Shown: positions 37,156 through 49,025, counted from the stretch's first letter. The stretch is DNA of 64,000 nt from Chlorophyllum brunneum (GCA_963576785.1 OY756143.1:62001-126000), one strand, 5' to 3'. Translations and numbers: made by a program. Notes: generated by a model from the sequence alone, not told the origin.

Positions 37156-37185
37156 TTGGAAACACGGCTTTCCTTTACCACTCCG

Positions 37186-39180
37186 ATGTCTGAATACAAG
37201 CCTGAGCTCAGAATCACTTATCTCACAGTTCAGCGACTGGGAAATCCTATCACATACAAGGTTTTGGCGTCTAATACCACCGACTCGCTCCCAGGCAATA
37301 GTCGAGTTCAGGCACTGCTCGATCATGCCGCGAGGTGCTCCAGCGACCTTGGGTTGGACACACGCTCAAGACTTCGATTCATGGCATATGAGGTCCGTCA
37401 ATCCGTTTTTCGTACATCTTTCGCTTTCTCATTGTGGCCCAGCTGGTCAATCCAATCACTAGCTTCGTTCAACCGTTGAAGGAGATCAAGGACCAGCTTG
37501 GTGACCTGGATGAGTCCTTTTTTGACGAGAAGGCAATCCATCGCCTCCCCAATATAGAATTATCGCGTCTTAAGCCTGGAGATGGAAGAATAGTCGTCGT
37601 GATCGGTGCGTCTCGCCATTGTCCCGGCATACTATTATTCAGTCTCTTGTCCAGAGGCCACGAGAAAACGTCTGCGTTCTCCCTCACCCGAAACCATGTT
37701 TGATCGCATCAAGAATGCCAAAATTACCAGGATTGCACCTTGCACTATGGCGAGATTATCGGAATATAGGAGTATCCAAGCCGAACCCGACCAGAGGATC
37801 CTAGACGACCGCCCTCACACAGATGAAGGGATTCCTCCTCTTCCGCTCCTATACGACGGCTTCGGCCACTTTTTGGATATTTTTCACGGTTCGTCTGAGA
37901 CTCCGGATCTGCCTGGCCTGGATATTCTGGGATTGCGAAGGGCAGTCGACCGATTTGCTTCGGCGATGTGTATGACCTATACAAACAAGAAAGAGCGGCG
38001 GAATGAAGGTCTACCCTCTCTCAACTACATTTTCTCACATTATACCGCGACCTCGATTCCACTGCTCACTGTGACTGACATTGGTACCGCAGCAACAGAT
38101 GGGTGGAACTTTGGGGCTCACGGAGCAGGGGTGATGTTTGTAGAATTCGAGCATGAGATTGGCTGCGGCAGCACGATTACTGAGGTGAAACTTGCGTCCT
38201 GCGTTGCACATTCGCATGCGAACCTGAAGGGGCAAAAAGAGCGGGATCTACTGGACCGCTGGAGAATGCCTGCTCTCGGTCTGGTTGTCATGGGTAAGTA
38301 AGGCCATTCGGTCTCGTGTATCCACGTTCGATCATTCCTACTAGGCGCCAATATTCAATTTTTTGGATTTGTTGTCCTTGATGGCCAATATCGATCTGTC
38401 GTCCTCACCCCTCTCCTGTCGTGCACGTTCCCTGCTTGTGACAGGTCCGATCGTCCGGCTCTTTATAAAGCCTTTGCTGGCGCAGCAGTACTGCAAGCAC
38501 GTATTCTCCAGGACGGCGAAGAGTTCATTGCCAATCTACTCCCTGTGATCCCGGCCGATTCCTGGCGCCTCCCTGCGGTTTCCAAACTACCCAAATGGCC
38601 GCGTTCGTCTGTCGAGGAATCTACGGGTGATCTCACGTTCCACATCCGGACTCCATTCGGTGGCCACCATTCGCAACTGTACTTGGCCAATACACCAGGT
38701 CCTGAAGGCCGGACCATCCTTGTAAAATTTGCGCCAAGCTATTCGATTGAGCTGCATAGTTTTTGCGCTAGCCAAGGGTGCGCTCCTCCTATCCTCGCAT
38801 TTGGTATTTTCCCTGGTGGGTGGCGGGGCATAGCTATGGAATATCTCGAGTCTGCCAACTCGATTGCATTGGATGATTGTCTTGCTCTTGGAAAAGAATT
38901 TGCAGCCAAGCTGGAGGACGTGGTTCGCGGTTTTCATGATCAGGGGCTTGTTCATGGAGACTTACGCGATACAAACATCCTTTGCGATAAAGATGGTAAG
39001 CCGTTCCTAGTTGATTTTGACTGGGGCGGTAAAGCTGGGGAGGTGTCTTATGCTACACCCGGTCTTGGAAATGAATTACTTGTTGGGCGGACCTGGGATG
39101 ACTGGGGGGTTAGGAAGGAGGATGATATACGGGTCTTGGGGAACACATTGATGAAATATGGACTGTCTCTTAGTACTTGA
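37186..39180 (+). CDS. Copy D: nuclease-like/kinase-like fusion protein
   Basis: Four exons, 37186-37392, 37443-37605, 37655-38293 and 38345-39180, give 614 residues in frame. N-terminal module with YLTVQR and an IKDQLGDLDESFFDE segment; NLS-like KRLRSPSP; helical region; nuclease-like core with TDGWNFGAHGAGVMF then VEFEHEIGCG (Lys of ExK replaced by Glu); kinase-like end with ILVKFAPSYS, AMEYLES, HGDLRDTNIL (His near residue 540) and VDFDWGGKAG. It stops about 50 residues after the DFD motif. Differs from copy B by a handful of residues near the end. The adjacent LysM gene lies upstream in the same direction. Family assignment to Crinkler-like effectors is inference. Confidence 0.85.
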
Positions 39181-39210
39181 CTTTGAAGAGTAGGGTTGAT
39201 GAGGTAAGGC

Positions 39211-39922
39211 TGTGGAGATCGGACGACGGCTAGGCCTTCAAACGGCTATCCGTCCCCCTCCTCCCACTAGCCCTATTTGTACACGACATTCCGCTCGTCC
39301 GATGAAGGAAAATAGGCCGAGGACTCAACGGCCGATACGTTTTGAATGCCAGCAAGATGGGCATCAATTCTCGCAGACTCAAAAAGGGCAAAGGCCTTCG
39401 GGCCTAACTGCCTCACTCTCCACCCCGACATCGCTCTCCATTCGCCGCGCCGGCCAGTACCCTCTCGATAAAACGATTTCATTCAAATCCCTGAACACGT
39501 AGGAACGGTTGTTACTAAAAGTATGAAAATTTTCAATCCCTTATGTACCCTTTCATTCAATCCATATAATATCTCCATAATCCCTAATTCGGACTGTTTC
39601 GGACTCTACTTTTCTATTCAAATTATTTCTACAGTGCATACAAACTATGTACGAGGTTTCCGTAGCATAGGTTTGGATTTTCGTATAAATACGAATGTAC
39701 TTTGTCTACGAAAATCAGTGGAAAAAAGTATCCGGTTATTCCTATCTCTCTTCTCTGCCTCCCAGAGGCTTGTAAACGTCTCACTTCGAAAAACCACCCC
39801 TTTCCTTTACCTTTGTGTGTTCCTAGACACATTCCCCTTTACCTCTACTCCTCTTGGGTCAAAGCCCCAATGTCAGATGGATGCTGACGTGCTCGCAAAC
39901 ATAACGAGACAACGTCCCTTCA
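39211..39922. mobile_element. Solo-LTR-like insertion (712 bp)
   Basis: Starts TGTGGAGATC and ends CCCTTCA, i.e. the TG...CA ends of LTRs, and is flanked by a 4-bp direct repeat AGGC (39207-39210 and 39923-39926). The left inverted-repeat arm has the empty site with a single AGGC at the matching place. Inside are a TATA-like tcgtataaatac near 39672 and AT-rich 3' sequence, but no long ORF. The family is unknown; a non-autonomous element with chance TG/CA ends is the alternative. Confidence 0.7.
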
Positions 39923-40136
39923 AGGCTATATGAGAACAATGAACTATATTACTGTGAGGACAATTATCTATGTAATTCTTTCCATTGTTCTTACGCAGCG
40001 AGTCATGCCATAACATCAAAATTAGCTGACTATGCTACAACAGAGCTCGTCAACTGCCCTCAGATGGCATGTGGCACAGGTCACGAGTGATGACATTGGT
40101 TATGTTGTGCCATGTGACTTGAGCTATAATGTTATG

Positions 40137-43100
40137 CTAAGATAATATCTCACTAATAAGGCAGGAGGTGAGAAAATGATGTTAGAATAACTGAAATATT
40201 ACAGAAGTCAATGTGTTAAATATAAAGGCTTGGGATTTAGCCAGTGGGTGGCTTCTGAGGTTGCAGAGGGCCCAGTGGATTTTGGGTTGAATCTAGCAAG
40301 AGGCAGAATCACATGACTCTACAGACCAGGAGGAGTATAGAACACTTCTGATGAGGAGTGACATGAGGGTCCTTATTGTGGAGAAACAGAAGCAGAGGGT
40401 GAAGTAGAAAGACAATGCCTCCTTGCAGAGACTAGAATTCAGATTCACTAGAACCTGAGTAAAAGGTAGAGCAATTTGGCTACTCAAAGCAGATACTAAG
40501 TGGCTGTACCATAAGGAGTGAAGCTCACTAATAGCAAGCTTGGGATGTACTAGGAGGCAAGTAAGATAGATATAGAACCAGAGCAGAATATGGTGAATGA
40601 GACTTTGGTAGCCCTGGAGCAGTGCATTATAGGATTAAAGGATTTGATACTAGAAATAGTAGTATTACCAAGTCTACAGCAACTGAAGAAAAAGAAAGTG
40701 GCAGTAGCCCAGATAGCTGTGTGTAAAGGGTTTTCTAAGTTTAGATGGTAGCAAAAGCATCTGAGATATTTGAGGGTAAGTAGAGGCCAAGATAGTCTTC
40801 CAAATTGAATGTCTTATTTGTTAGCTATCCTGTATATGAGGTAAAGATGCTTGTCATCACTATGCCATGGGGCATAGTTGATAATATACTAGGAGCAGAT
40901 GTTAGACAGCCATATATTGATGGCTTTGCCTCTATAGGAGCCTACATAGGTGGACATAAAAGTAGCCAGAAGTAAAATTGAAGCTGGCATGTGACTGGAC
41001 TCAGAAATGTCCCACTAGTCACAGAACTGGTTAAATCAGAGAATACTGGCCATGTAGGATATTCTAGTATTGGGGACTAGGCCTTTTAATACCATGAAAT
41101 TGGCTTTGTTGGTAAGATGATTGGAAATTTGCTTGCAGATTTTCTCCTTTGCAATAAGGGTGAAGGGAAACTGCTATTTAGAAAGGTGTTTGGAAGTTTT
41201 GGATATAGTTGGAGGGTAGTCTGTAGCTGGTAGGCTAAACATAGGAGCTGTAGGTTGAGACTAGTTGCAAGTGATGGTTGTAAGGCAATAATTTGGCATG
41301 TATGTATCTAGACCTCATCAAAGCTAGAACCATACATGATCTGCCAATTAGTGGATACTGAGTAGATGTATACACAATTTTAACATTATTCTTATGAGTA
41401 GGACTAAATTACTAAGAAGTAACATAGTATAGCAGAGACCAAAGCTTGAGTATAAGAACAAAACTACCTCATAGTGAATGCAAAAGGGAAGAAGAGCCTG
41501 AAAGATGTGGAAAAGAGCTTTTTCAGTGGAATATCTAGGGAAAAAGGTTGGCTATTACCTAATGAAAACTAAAGAGAGTTCCTTTGGGACAGGAAAGCTG
41601 AGAGAAATTTGGAGTTCATCTGATGCCAGAGATCCATGGGAAATGGGATCAGTGGGGTTACCCTCAGATGTGATGTAGCTAAACTGAGGGAAAATATGAA
41701 AATTGAGTAGGCATGGCAAATAAAGAGGTTAATATGGAAATTTGGACTTCTGCCCTTTTCTATAGTACTGATTGTACTCTGATTGTTTGAGTGTATGACA
41801 ATACAAGTATTAGACAAGTTGAGAATGTCAATGATATAAGCAATCATTTTGATAGTAACCATCTCCAGCTAGCCAATATTATAACATCTTCCTGCATCAT
41901 TGCTGTTGTTGCTGTTACAGGAAGCCAAAAAAAGTTGTATACAGTGCCTATCTGCCACATAGGAGCATAACTCACTATTAGTCACATAGGACCCATACTG
42001 TGCTTGCCAGTACCTAGAGTACCTCTCAAGTTAGTAGAACTAAGCACAAAGACCCACTCATAGAACATACACTATTAACTGACTTTGTGGTTTCCTCCTT
42101 GAGAAGAAGAGAAACTTGCCTACCATGCATCCTACCTCTGGATTCCTATCAAAAAGTACTCTAGTTAAAAGAAGACCTAGAAGGAATGGAAGGTCACAAC
42201 CACTAGGCTACAGAGAAGCCATCCATAGAAAAGCTAAACTGAGCAGCTGCTGTCTAGTCAGCCAGATAATACTAGCAATCATAAAGACATATCATGTCTT
42301 GTTGCTGTTATGCCAGTAACAGATTCTCTCAAAAAGTGAGAGTACTCAGTAGAGAATACCCTCAAAACCTGTTGTATATTCCCAGAAAGTACAGGAAAAA
42401 GTCGCAAATAATTGTCAGTGAGATAAAGGTGCAACTTGGTCAAGATTAAATGAGTTTGATATCACACAAAGCAAAAGGAGACTACTTTACCCATACCTCT
42501 GGTCTACAAAACTAGATCGCAATCCAAGGCTACAAAGCCTTATAGTATTGAGCCTACTTAACAAACCTCCCAGCAAAACCTAGAACCAGTTCAATATTCC
42601 CTACCAGCCTCCATCCAATAGTCTACCTTGACCACTTTCAAACTCTTTGAATGACTCTCAACTAGCACCACAGCTAGTAGGATTAGGACCAGTGAACCTG
42701 CTTCAAGACAGAGTTCAGAGTCTTATCAGACACCTGCTTACATACAATTTAACTAGGTATAACAAGCAATCTTGAGACAACAATCACAGTAATCCTAGCA
42801 ATCCCAGCAGTCTGACCAACAGTACAAAGAACCCATCTCTACCAAGTCAGAACACTCAGACAACCCCAAGCATTCTGAACACGGAAGTGAGCACTCTGAA
42901 GAGCCACCACCCCAGATACCAAAACTTGAGCCTCAATATAAATTCAACAACAATATATCAAACTTACCAAACCCACTTGCTAGAGCCCTCCAGCTACTCC
43001 AAGAACAAAGAGAAAGGGAAACTCAATAAAATCAAACTAGCCAGATAATCAGCTATCAGTCAACCAGCTACCAGAACCAGTGGTATCTGCTAGCTATTAT

Positions 43101-45540
43101 AAGCTATAGATAGACAGTATATTCCTATCATGTGCCTGTCATACTCATCATTCCTATCTATCCGTTTCATCCCCTTGTTTCATCCCTTATGGCTGTACCC
43201 CTTCTGACTCATTCTATTCATCTCTATGACTCTGTTACTCTGTTCCTTTATTCTTAGCTCTCACCACTAGTATATAAAGTGTAGTAATACTTGATGTATT
43301 CCTTACACTTTACCAATTGTATCATCCCTTACTCTTTCTCTACTTCCTTGTCTTTATCCAAAGACTTGCTACCTGAGTTGTAGACTAAGGTCATAATACC
43401 AGCACCCACCAGTAGACAACCAGAACACTAGGACCCCCAATTACACTCAAGACTACCCAATAGCTACAAACCTATCAATTGTCCCTGTCAAACTCCCTGG
43501 CAAGCTTGCTACCAAAATCATCTACAGGATCAAACATACTAGACCCCAAGCTCCCAAAGCCTACTGTTTTCTATGGTAACCTGCTTGACTATCCCAACTG
43601 GAAGCAGAACTTCCAGATCTACTTTGTATCACAGTCCAACAATTTACCAAATAACAAGTCCAAAATTATGTATGCCCTCCTTAGCATGGAAGGATTGGCC
43701 AGAGAATGGAAGCAAGCCTACACTATCTTACATACTACCAATTATGTCTTCAGCCCTACCTAGACTATCGAACAGTTCCTCACAGAACTTAACACTTTGT
43801 TTCTACCTGCAAACAATACCTTTGTCACCATTGATCAACTGTCCAATGTCACCCAGAATGGACAACCTGCCATAGTCTATGTTGAGCAATTCAAGAATAT
43901 ATGTACCCAAGCTGGAATCACCTATGCAGAGACCAAAATCATGTTCTTCATTAAACTGGATCCATATTACAAAAGACTTGTCTACAGTCAGAACCCTATT
44001 TTGGACAACATCAATACTTGGTACACAGCTGCGCAAAATGCAGTAACAATAGTATATCTATAACAGAATTTTAGCTCAATAGGACATTATCACTCAGTAT
44101 GACATACCTCCTATCACTTGAAATATTGCACTCCAAAAGTATCAAGTTTGATATTTTATGCAAGATCTTACCAGCTGACTCAAAGAAGCAGTAATACTCT
44201 AGAGGTTGCATCCTCTTTGATTGCCCTTAGTAGCCAAATTCATAACATAGAAGAGAGAAGGAGGTATAGCCCTGGCCCTGAACTCCTTAGGCTGAAAGTC
44301 AATAGTATTGCCAAGCAAGGGTGAGTATTCCCACAGAAAGAGTAGACATGCAAACATTTAGACTTATGGTTACAGGTTTTATTAGTGAAATTGGCAAAAT
44401 TATAGATAATGCAGATTTCACAACTATCAGGGTGGAGCAGCTTTTTGTCAGCAGTATTGTACCAAGTAGCTTTACCATCTGGAAAGATGTTGGGAAGGCC
44501 TGCTATAAGGTGGTGAAATACTATGTGTTTCTTGTAATATGTGAGGCAAAATGGGGAAGATTTGCCTTCTGGGGACAAGTTCTTCTTAGAATTATGAAAG
44601 GTCCTTTCCTCAGTCCAAAAAAACTGCTTGCTCAGGGAGAGGCAGGAGGAGGAAGGTTTGGGAGGTGAAGGTTTGGACTAGGTGGTATTTGGTGATCAGA
44701 AAGTACTACTGATAGGTCACCCTGTTGAAAGGAGCCTTCTCAACCAAGATACTAGTTTGCAAATCATGTTCAGCCTGTTTTCAAGCAGTGTAGAGAGCTC
44801 CTGTGCCAGGTTGTGAACTGAAAAAGTTGAAATGGCTCCACCAGGTCTTGGACTAGGAGCCTGTACCTTTGCCTGTGGTTGTATTGTATTTTGTATCATG
44901 GCTTGTTTGAAAGTGGATATAGTAGTTGACAGCCTCCAGATACTTGTCATATATGAAGGAGAGACCTAGCTCCTCACCGAACTGCTTGCAAAGTTTGTCA
45001 ATTTCAAAGATAAGACAGTCTTTGGATTCTCCTTCCCTTGGGTTGACACACATAAGACTGACTTTCATGATTTTAGTAATGATGTGCTGGATACAGGAAG
45101 GATGGACAAGCAGGAGGGGAATATTAACACCTTTGTTTTCTGTATCAAACATGATTTGAAGAAAGTCTAAGAAAGGAAGCTGGTCCTTGGGGACCTGATG
45201 AGCCTTGCCATCTACTCAATGGCATTTAACTTTCCAAGCTTCAGGGTTGAAATCTTTAACTTTGTTAGTGGGTTCTTTTCTGTAATACTAGCTGAAGTTT
45301 AAGGTAGGTAAGGACAATGTCACTAAGAGAATTGAAAATGGTCTGATTGCAGAGGAGGTTTAGTTCCTTACTGTCAAAGGAAAAAATGGATTTGTTGTCA
45401 GAATCAGGCACAGCAGCCTGGGGGTTCCATTTAGCCAGGATGCAGTTCTGTTCACAGCAACAATTTTGGTCCTCTTGTGCTTTGTTCCATTCCAACTTTC
45501 CTTCAAGAGACAAAGCATTGGAAAATTCAACAAGCTCAGG
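40137..45540. mobile_element. CpG-depleted block of decayed retroelements
   Basis: I count about seven CG dinucleotides in roughly 5.4 kb, and none at all between about 40086 and 42402, while flanking DNA has CG every 10-25 bases. TG and CA are abundant, the expected result of 5-methylcytosine deamination. The block starts where inverted-repeat homology stops. Contents: 40.1-42.0 kb without readable coding sequence, traces of a coding frame near 42820-43030, an LTR-like segment with a TATA (agtatataaagtg near 43270), a gag-like frame, then a minus-strand decayed frame. Confidence 0.85.
43479..44063 (+). pseudogene. Decayed LTR-retrotransposon gag
   Basis: Gag-like frame of about 194 codons with one internal TAG near 43761. 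It shows the Ty3-like gag pattern: LPKPTVFYGN, then WKQNFQIYF, MYALLSMEGLAREWKQ, EQFLTELNTLFLP, and YVEQFKNICTQAGITYAETKIMFFIKLDPYYK. The likely original ATG has become TTG at 43479. An LTR-like stretch with a TATA lies just upstream. No protease, reverse transcriptase or integrase is recognisable downstream, so this is an incomplete fossil. Confidence 0.75.
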
Positions 45541-45702
45541 GGTGCGGGATTTTTCGACCCCATTAGGTCGTAACTGTGTATTTGTCACATCTGCAATGTT
45601 ATTTTCGTCTCTGTTATCATCCGGAAATAAGGCCGGAGGTGCTACTGGGGGCCAGGGTTTGCCAGGGTCTTCTACAGCGGGAACATCATCGAGTTGAACC
45701 AT
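44240..45702 (-). pseudogene. Decayed transposon-like ORF, minus strand
   Basis: Frames run in series: 145 codons from the ATG at 45702, then VNIPLLLVHPSCIQHIITKI and LCKQFGEELGLSFI.DKYLEAV (frame at 45152-44853), then CLTYYKKHIVFHHLI and a Cys/His segment ending HVYSFCGNTHPC (44578-44240). The last part resembles the zinc-knuckle-like motif of some fungal retroelement proteins, but I cannot name the element. Stops and frame changes break it. The first about 55 codons keep normal CpG density; the rest has almost none. Confidence 0.5.
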
Positions 45703-45869
45703 CGGAGGTGAGGAATGTATGACAAATTTTAAGGAGCAGGAATGGCAACACTGCAGATGCAGATAAGATGAGGAGGAAGTTTTCCTGTGTAAACTAGAGG
45801 ACCTAGCCTTGGTCGTTCGCTACGAAATCTTATCCTTGGATGAGTACCTAGGTTCTCATCATAGATTAT

Positions 45870-46045
45870 ATCTGGTTGATTTTGATTGGGGCGGAAAGGA
45901 CGGGGAGGTGTGTTATCCTACCCCCAATCTGAATGGAGAATTGCTAGCTGGGAGGACCCCGGGTGACTGGAGGATTAGGAAGGCGGATGATATAGGAGTG
46001 TTGCGGAATACGTTGCCGAAATTTGGACTGTCTCTTGAAACTTGA
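45870..46045 (+). pseudogene. Fragment F: kinase-family 3' end
   Basis: The last 57 codons of a copy-A/E-like gene (VDFDWGGKDG to FGLSLET and stop), plus its typical 3' flank to about 46170 (gcgaggttctgggaacgttgg, ctagtagataac). Homology begins abruptly at the DFD motif. Upstream 45703-45869 is unrelated. An in-frame ATG at 45809 gives a 78-codon ORF, but it lacks the catalytic loop. Confidence 0.85.
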
Positions 46046-46375
46046 CTTTGTTATACGTATGCGAGGTTCTGGGAACGTTGGTATTGTATGCACATAAACA
46101 TTTGTTGCAAGATTCTGGGCTTGGTGCTGCGTTGTGCTCTAGTAGATAACTTGACATGAAACACGGTCATGACGGCAACGAACATCTTCTGAGCCGTGCC
46201 CTGCTGCCATCTTCTTCCCCACACACTGCGGCCTTTGAATAAATTAGGCTGATGCGTTGTTAAAATAAAATAGTGAAGTGGTATGTCGACTCACTCTATG
46301 AAGTGTTTGGCCCTGTTTGCTAAACGGATGTTGCAATGAATTTTGTGTTGACGCCTCCTGCTTTTCACCTCTGCG

Positions 46376-48358
46376 ATGCCTGATCCTGCACCTGAATCCT
46401 GGCTCCCCTATCTACTGGTTCAGCGAGAAAGTCCCACGACATATAAAATTCTCCTGTGCGACGTCACCCACCCACTCCCGAGCGATGCCGAGGTCAAGGC
46501 GTTGCTCAACAGCGCCTCTCGCTGCTGCAGTAGCATGGATTTGGATCAGGCTTACGGATTCAAGGCATATAAGGCACGTTAATCCGTACTTCGAATATAT
46601 TTCACTTTCTCACTATCCTACAGTTGATCAATCCCATTGCTGGTTTCTACAATCGCTCGGTAAAGGATATCCGAAACCAACTCGTCAACTTGAACGACAC
46701 TTTTTTTGAGGACAAGGCTATCCCTTGCTCCCCCACGACTCCATTTTCAATCATTAAACCGGTAGATGGAGAAATGATCATTGTGTTTGGTGCGCCCTGA
46801 CCTTGTCGGGCGTTCTATTGCTCATGTCCCCTTCACAGAGCTCAGGACCGCAAAACGCCCACGTTCTCCCTCTCCTTCCGCCGAATCCAATTTCAAGCGC
46901 GTGAAGGATACCAAAGTCGCTAAAACTGTACCTTCTACTATGGCTCAACCATCGCAATATGGCAGTATCCAAAGGCAGTCTGACCAGAGGATCCTAGATG
47001 ACCGTCCTCGCACAGATGAAGGCATTCCTCCCCTTCCCCTCTTGTACCATGGCTTTGGTCACTTTCTGGACATCTTTCACCGTTCTTTCCACGCTGGTGA
47101 TCCGCCTGGCTTAGATATGTCGCGATTACGAAGGGCAGTCGACGGATTTGCTTCTCAAATGTGCAAAATATATGCGGACGAGAAAGGCCGGCAGCTTGAG
47201 GGTCTGACCCACCTCAACGACATCTTCTCACTTTATACCGTGACCCAGACTCCCCCGCTCCTCGTAGGCGAGATTGGGTCTGTCAGAACGGATGGATACA
47301 ACATTGGATCCCATGGAGCAGGGGTGATGTTTGTCGAGTTCAAGAATGAGCTTGGGTGTGGCCAAGCGATTCCCGAGGTCCAGCTCTTGGGATATGTTGC
47401 ACACTCGCATGCGAATTTGAGAAGAAAGAATGAGCAAAGTCTCCTGGACTGTTGGAGAGTCCCTGCTCTCGGTCTTGCTATCACGGGTTAGTGCCAGCAA
47501 AACTGGTCCTTTGTGTTTGAGTTTACGGTTATGCTAGGGCCCGTCGTTCAGTTGTTTGGCTTCGTTTTCCTCAAGGGCCGCTTTCGATCTGTCGCCCTCA
47601 CTCCTGGCTTATCGTGCAGACTACCTGCCTGTGATAAGTCCGATCGACTGGCTCTCTATCAAGCTTTTGCCGCCGCATCAGTCTTACAAGGACATATTCT
47701 ACGAGATGCCGCCCATCTCATTAACAATCTGCCACCCACGATCCCAGATAATTCCTGGTACTTGCCCGCGATCTCCGAATTGCCCAAGTATTCGTCTGCA
47801 GGTAATTTCACGCTCCAGATCAAACGCAGATATGGCGGAAACCATCGGCAATTGTATTTGGCCAAGGTGGTAGATTCTGGGGATCAACCCATCATCGTAA
47901 AGTTTACGCCAAGTTACTGTTTGGAGCTACACGAGTACTGTGCTCAACGAGGTTATGCACCCAACATCATCGCTGCTCAATTCCTTCCTGGGGGATGGTG
48001 GGCCATAGCAATGGAGTATCTCGAGTCCGCGGATTCAATTGCCTTCTCCGACACTCCTGCTCTCACAGCGGAATTCGGAGTACAGTTACAGACACTAGTT
48101 CGTGGCTTTCATAATGAGGGATTTGTCCACGGTGACCTACGCGATGCAAATATTCTTTTGGACAAAAAGACTGGTAAACCAGTTCTGGTTGACTTTGATT
48201 GGGGCGGGAAGGACGGGGAGGTGTGTTATCCTACCCCCAATCTGAATGGAGAATTGCTAGCTGGGAGGACCCCGGGTGACTGGAAGATTAGGAAGGAGGA
48301 TGATTTACGGGTCTTGGCGAATACGTTGGCGAAATTTGGCCTGTCTCTCAGGAATTGA
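46376..48358 (+). CDS. Copy E: nuclease-like/kinase-like fusion protein
   Basis: Four exons, 46376-46573, 46624-46789, 46839-47486 and 47538-48358, give 610 residues. Intron 1 starts GC rather than GT (aag then gcacgt) where copy A has gtatgc; with that GC-AG intron the whole gene reads in frame. Layout: N-terminal module (1-120), NLS-like KRPRSPSP (127-134), nuclease-like Asp273 then Glu288-Phe-Lys290, kinase-like IIVKF, MEYLES, HGDLRDANIL (His 535, Asp 537, Asn 542) and DFDWGG (556-561). All motif residues are intact, as in copy A. The C-lobe is minimal. Activity depends on the GC donor being used. Confidence 0.82.
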
Positions 48359-48639
48359 TCTCGTTATAAATACACGAGGTTCTGGGAATGTTGGTATCAT
48401 GTGCACACAGACATTTTGTTGCATCATTTCGAGCTAGACAGACCCTAACGAATGCTCTCGAGGTCGTAGAGAATGCACGCCAGACCTTACTGATTAGGTA
48501 CCTACAGTTACAACATACGGCTCTGCGTTGGGGCTGATTGGGCTGGACCCAGTCTGGCCGAGCTTTCGAGGGTAAGTAGACTCTGGAAGGGGGGTACAGA
48601 AGGAGCTTATCGATATGTTCTCCTATTGGCGGCTTGCCG

Positions 48640-49025
48640 GGTGATCTCACGGTCCAGATCCTGACCTCACTTTGTGACCAGCGACGGAATCGGCGATTAT
48701 ACTTGGCCGCGACGGATTAGGGCCGAAAAATCGTTGTAAAGTTCGAACCAAACTATTCAATTGAGCTCCACGTTTTGCGCTTTGCAAGGATGTGCTTCTG
48801 CTGTTCTTGCTTTTGACGTTCTTCCAGGCGGGTGGCAGGCCATAGCTATCCGAATCCTCCGATCCGATGGCCGATCGCATTTGTTAACTGCCCTACCCCA
48901 GGAAAATAGTTTAGAATCCAATTGGCGAGCGTGGTTCGTGGATTTCATGGTCAAGGGCTTGTCCATGGTCACTCACGCGATGCAAACATCCTTTGTGACA
49001 AGGATAAAGCGATCATTTTTGTTGA
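48640..49025 (+). pseudogene. Fragment G: degenerate kinase-family exon 4
   Basis: Recognisable pieces in shifting frames: GDLTVQI, KIVVKFEPNYSIELH, FCALQGCASAVLAFDVLPGGWQAIAI, VRGFHGQGLVHG, RDANILCDKD. The catalytic loop reads HGHSRDANIL, so the catalytic Asp is lost. It ends abruptly, and the next bases are a kinase-family N-terminal part in the opposite direction. Confidence 0.75.

Larger units (their letters stand above)
36261..40136 (+). repeat. Inverted repeat, right arm
   Basis: Mirror of 20628-23803. It contains a LysM gene, copy D, and the promoter region of a lost copy-A equivalent (39927-40136, about 88-90 percent alike by eye). The gene itself is replaced by the CpG-poor block that begins near 40137. 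A 712-bp insertion at 39211-39922 is absent from the left arm. The 12.5-kb loop between the arms holds two transporters, HSP10, the F-box-like gene and copy C. Confidence 0.92.

Noticed and set aside
20883..39180. Inverted repeat as a DNA transposon with giant terminal inverted repeats
   Set aside because: The arms contain host-like genes, the loop holds HSP10 and other single-copy genes, and no transposase or target-site duplication flanks the structure.
45809..46045. 78-codon ORF as a mini-kinase gene
   Set aside because: It begins in unrelated sequence and contains only the DFD motif onward; it lacks the nucleotide-binding Lys and the catalytic loop.
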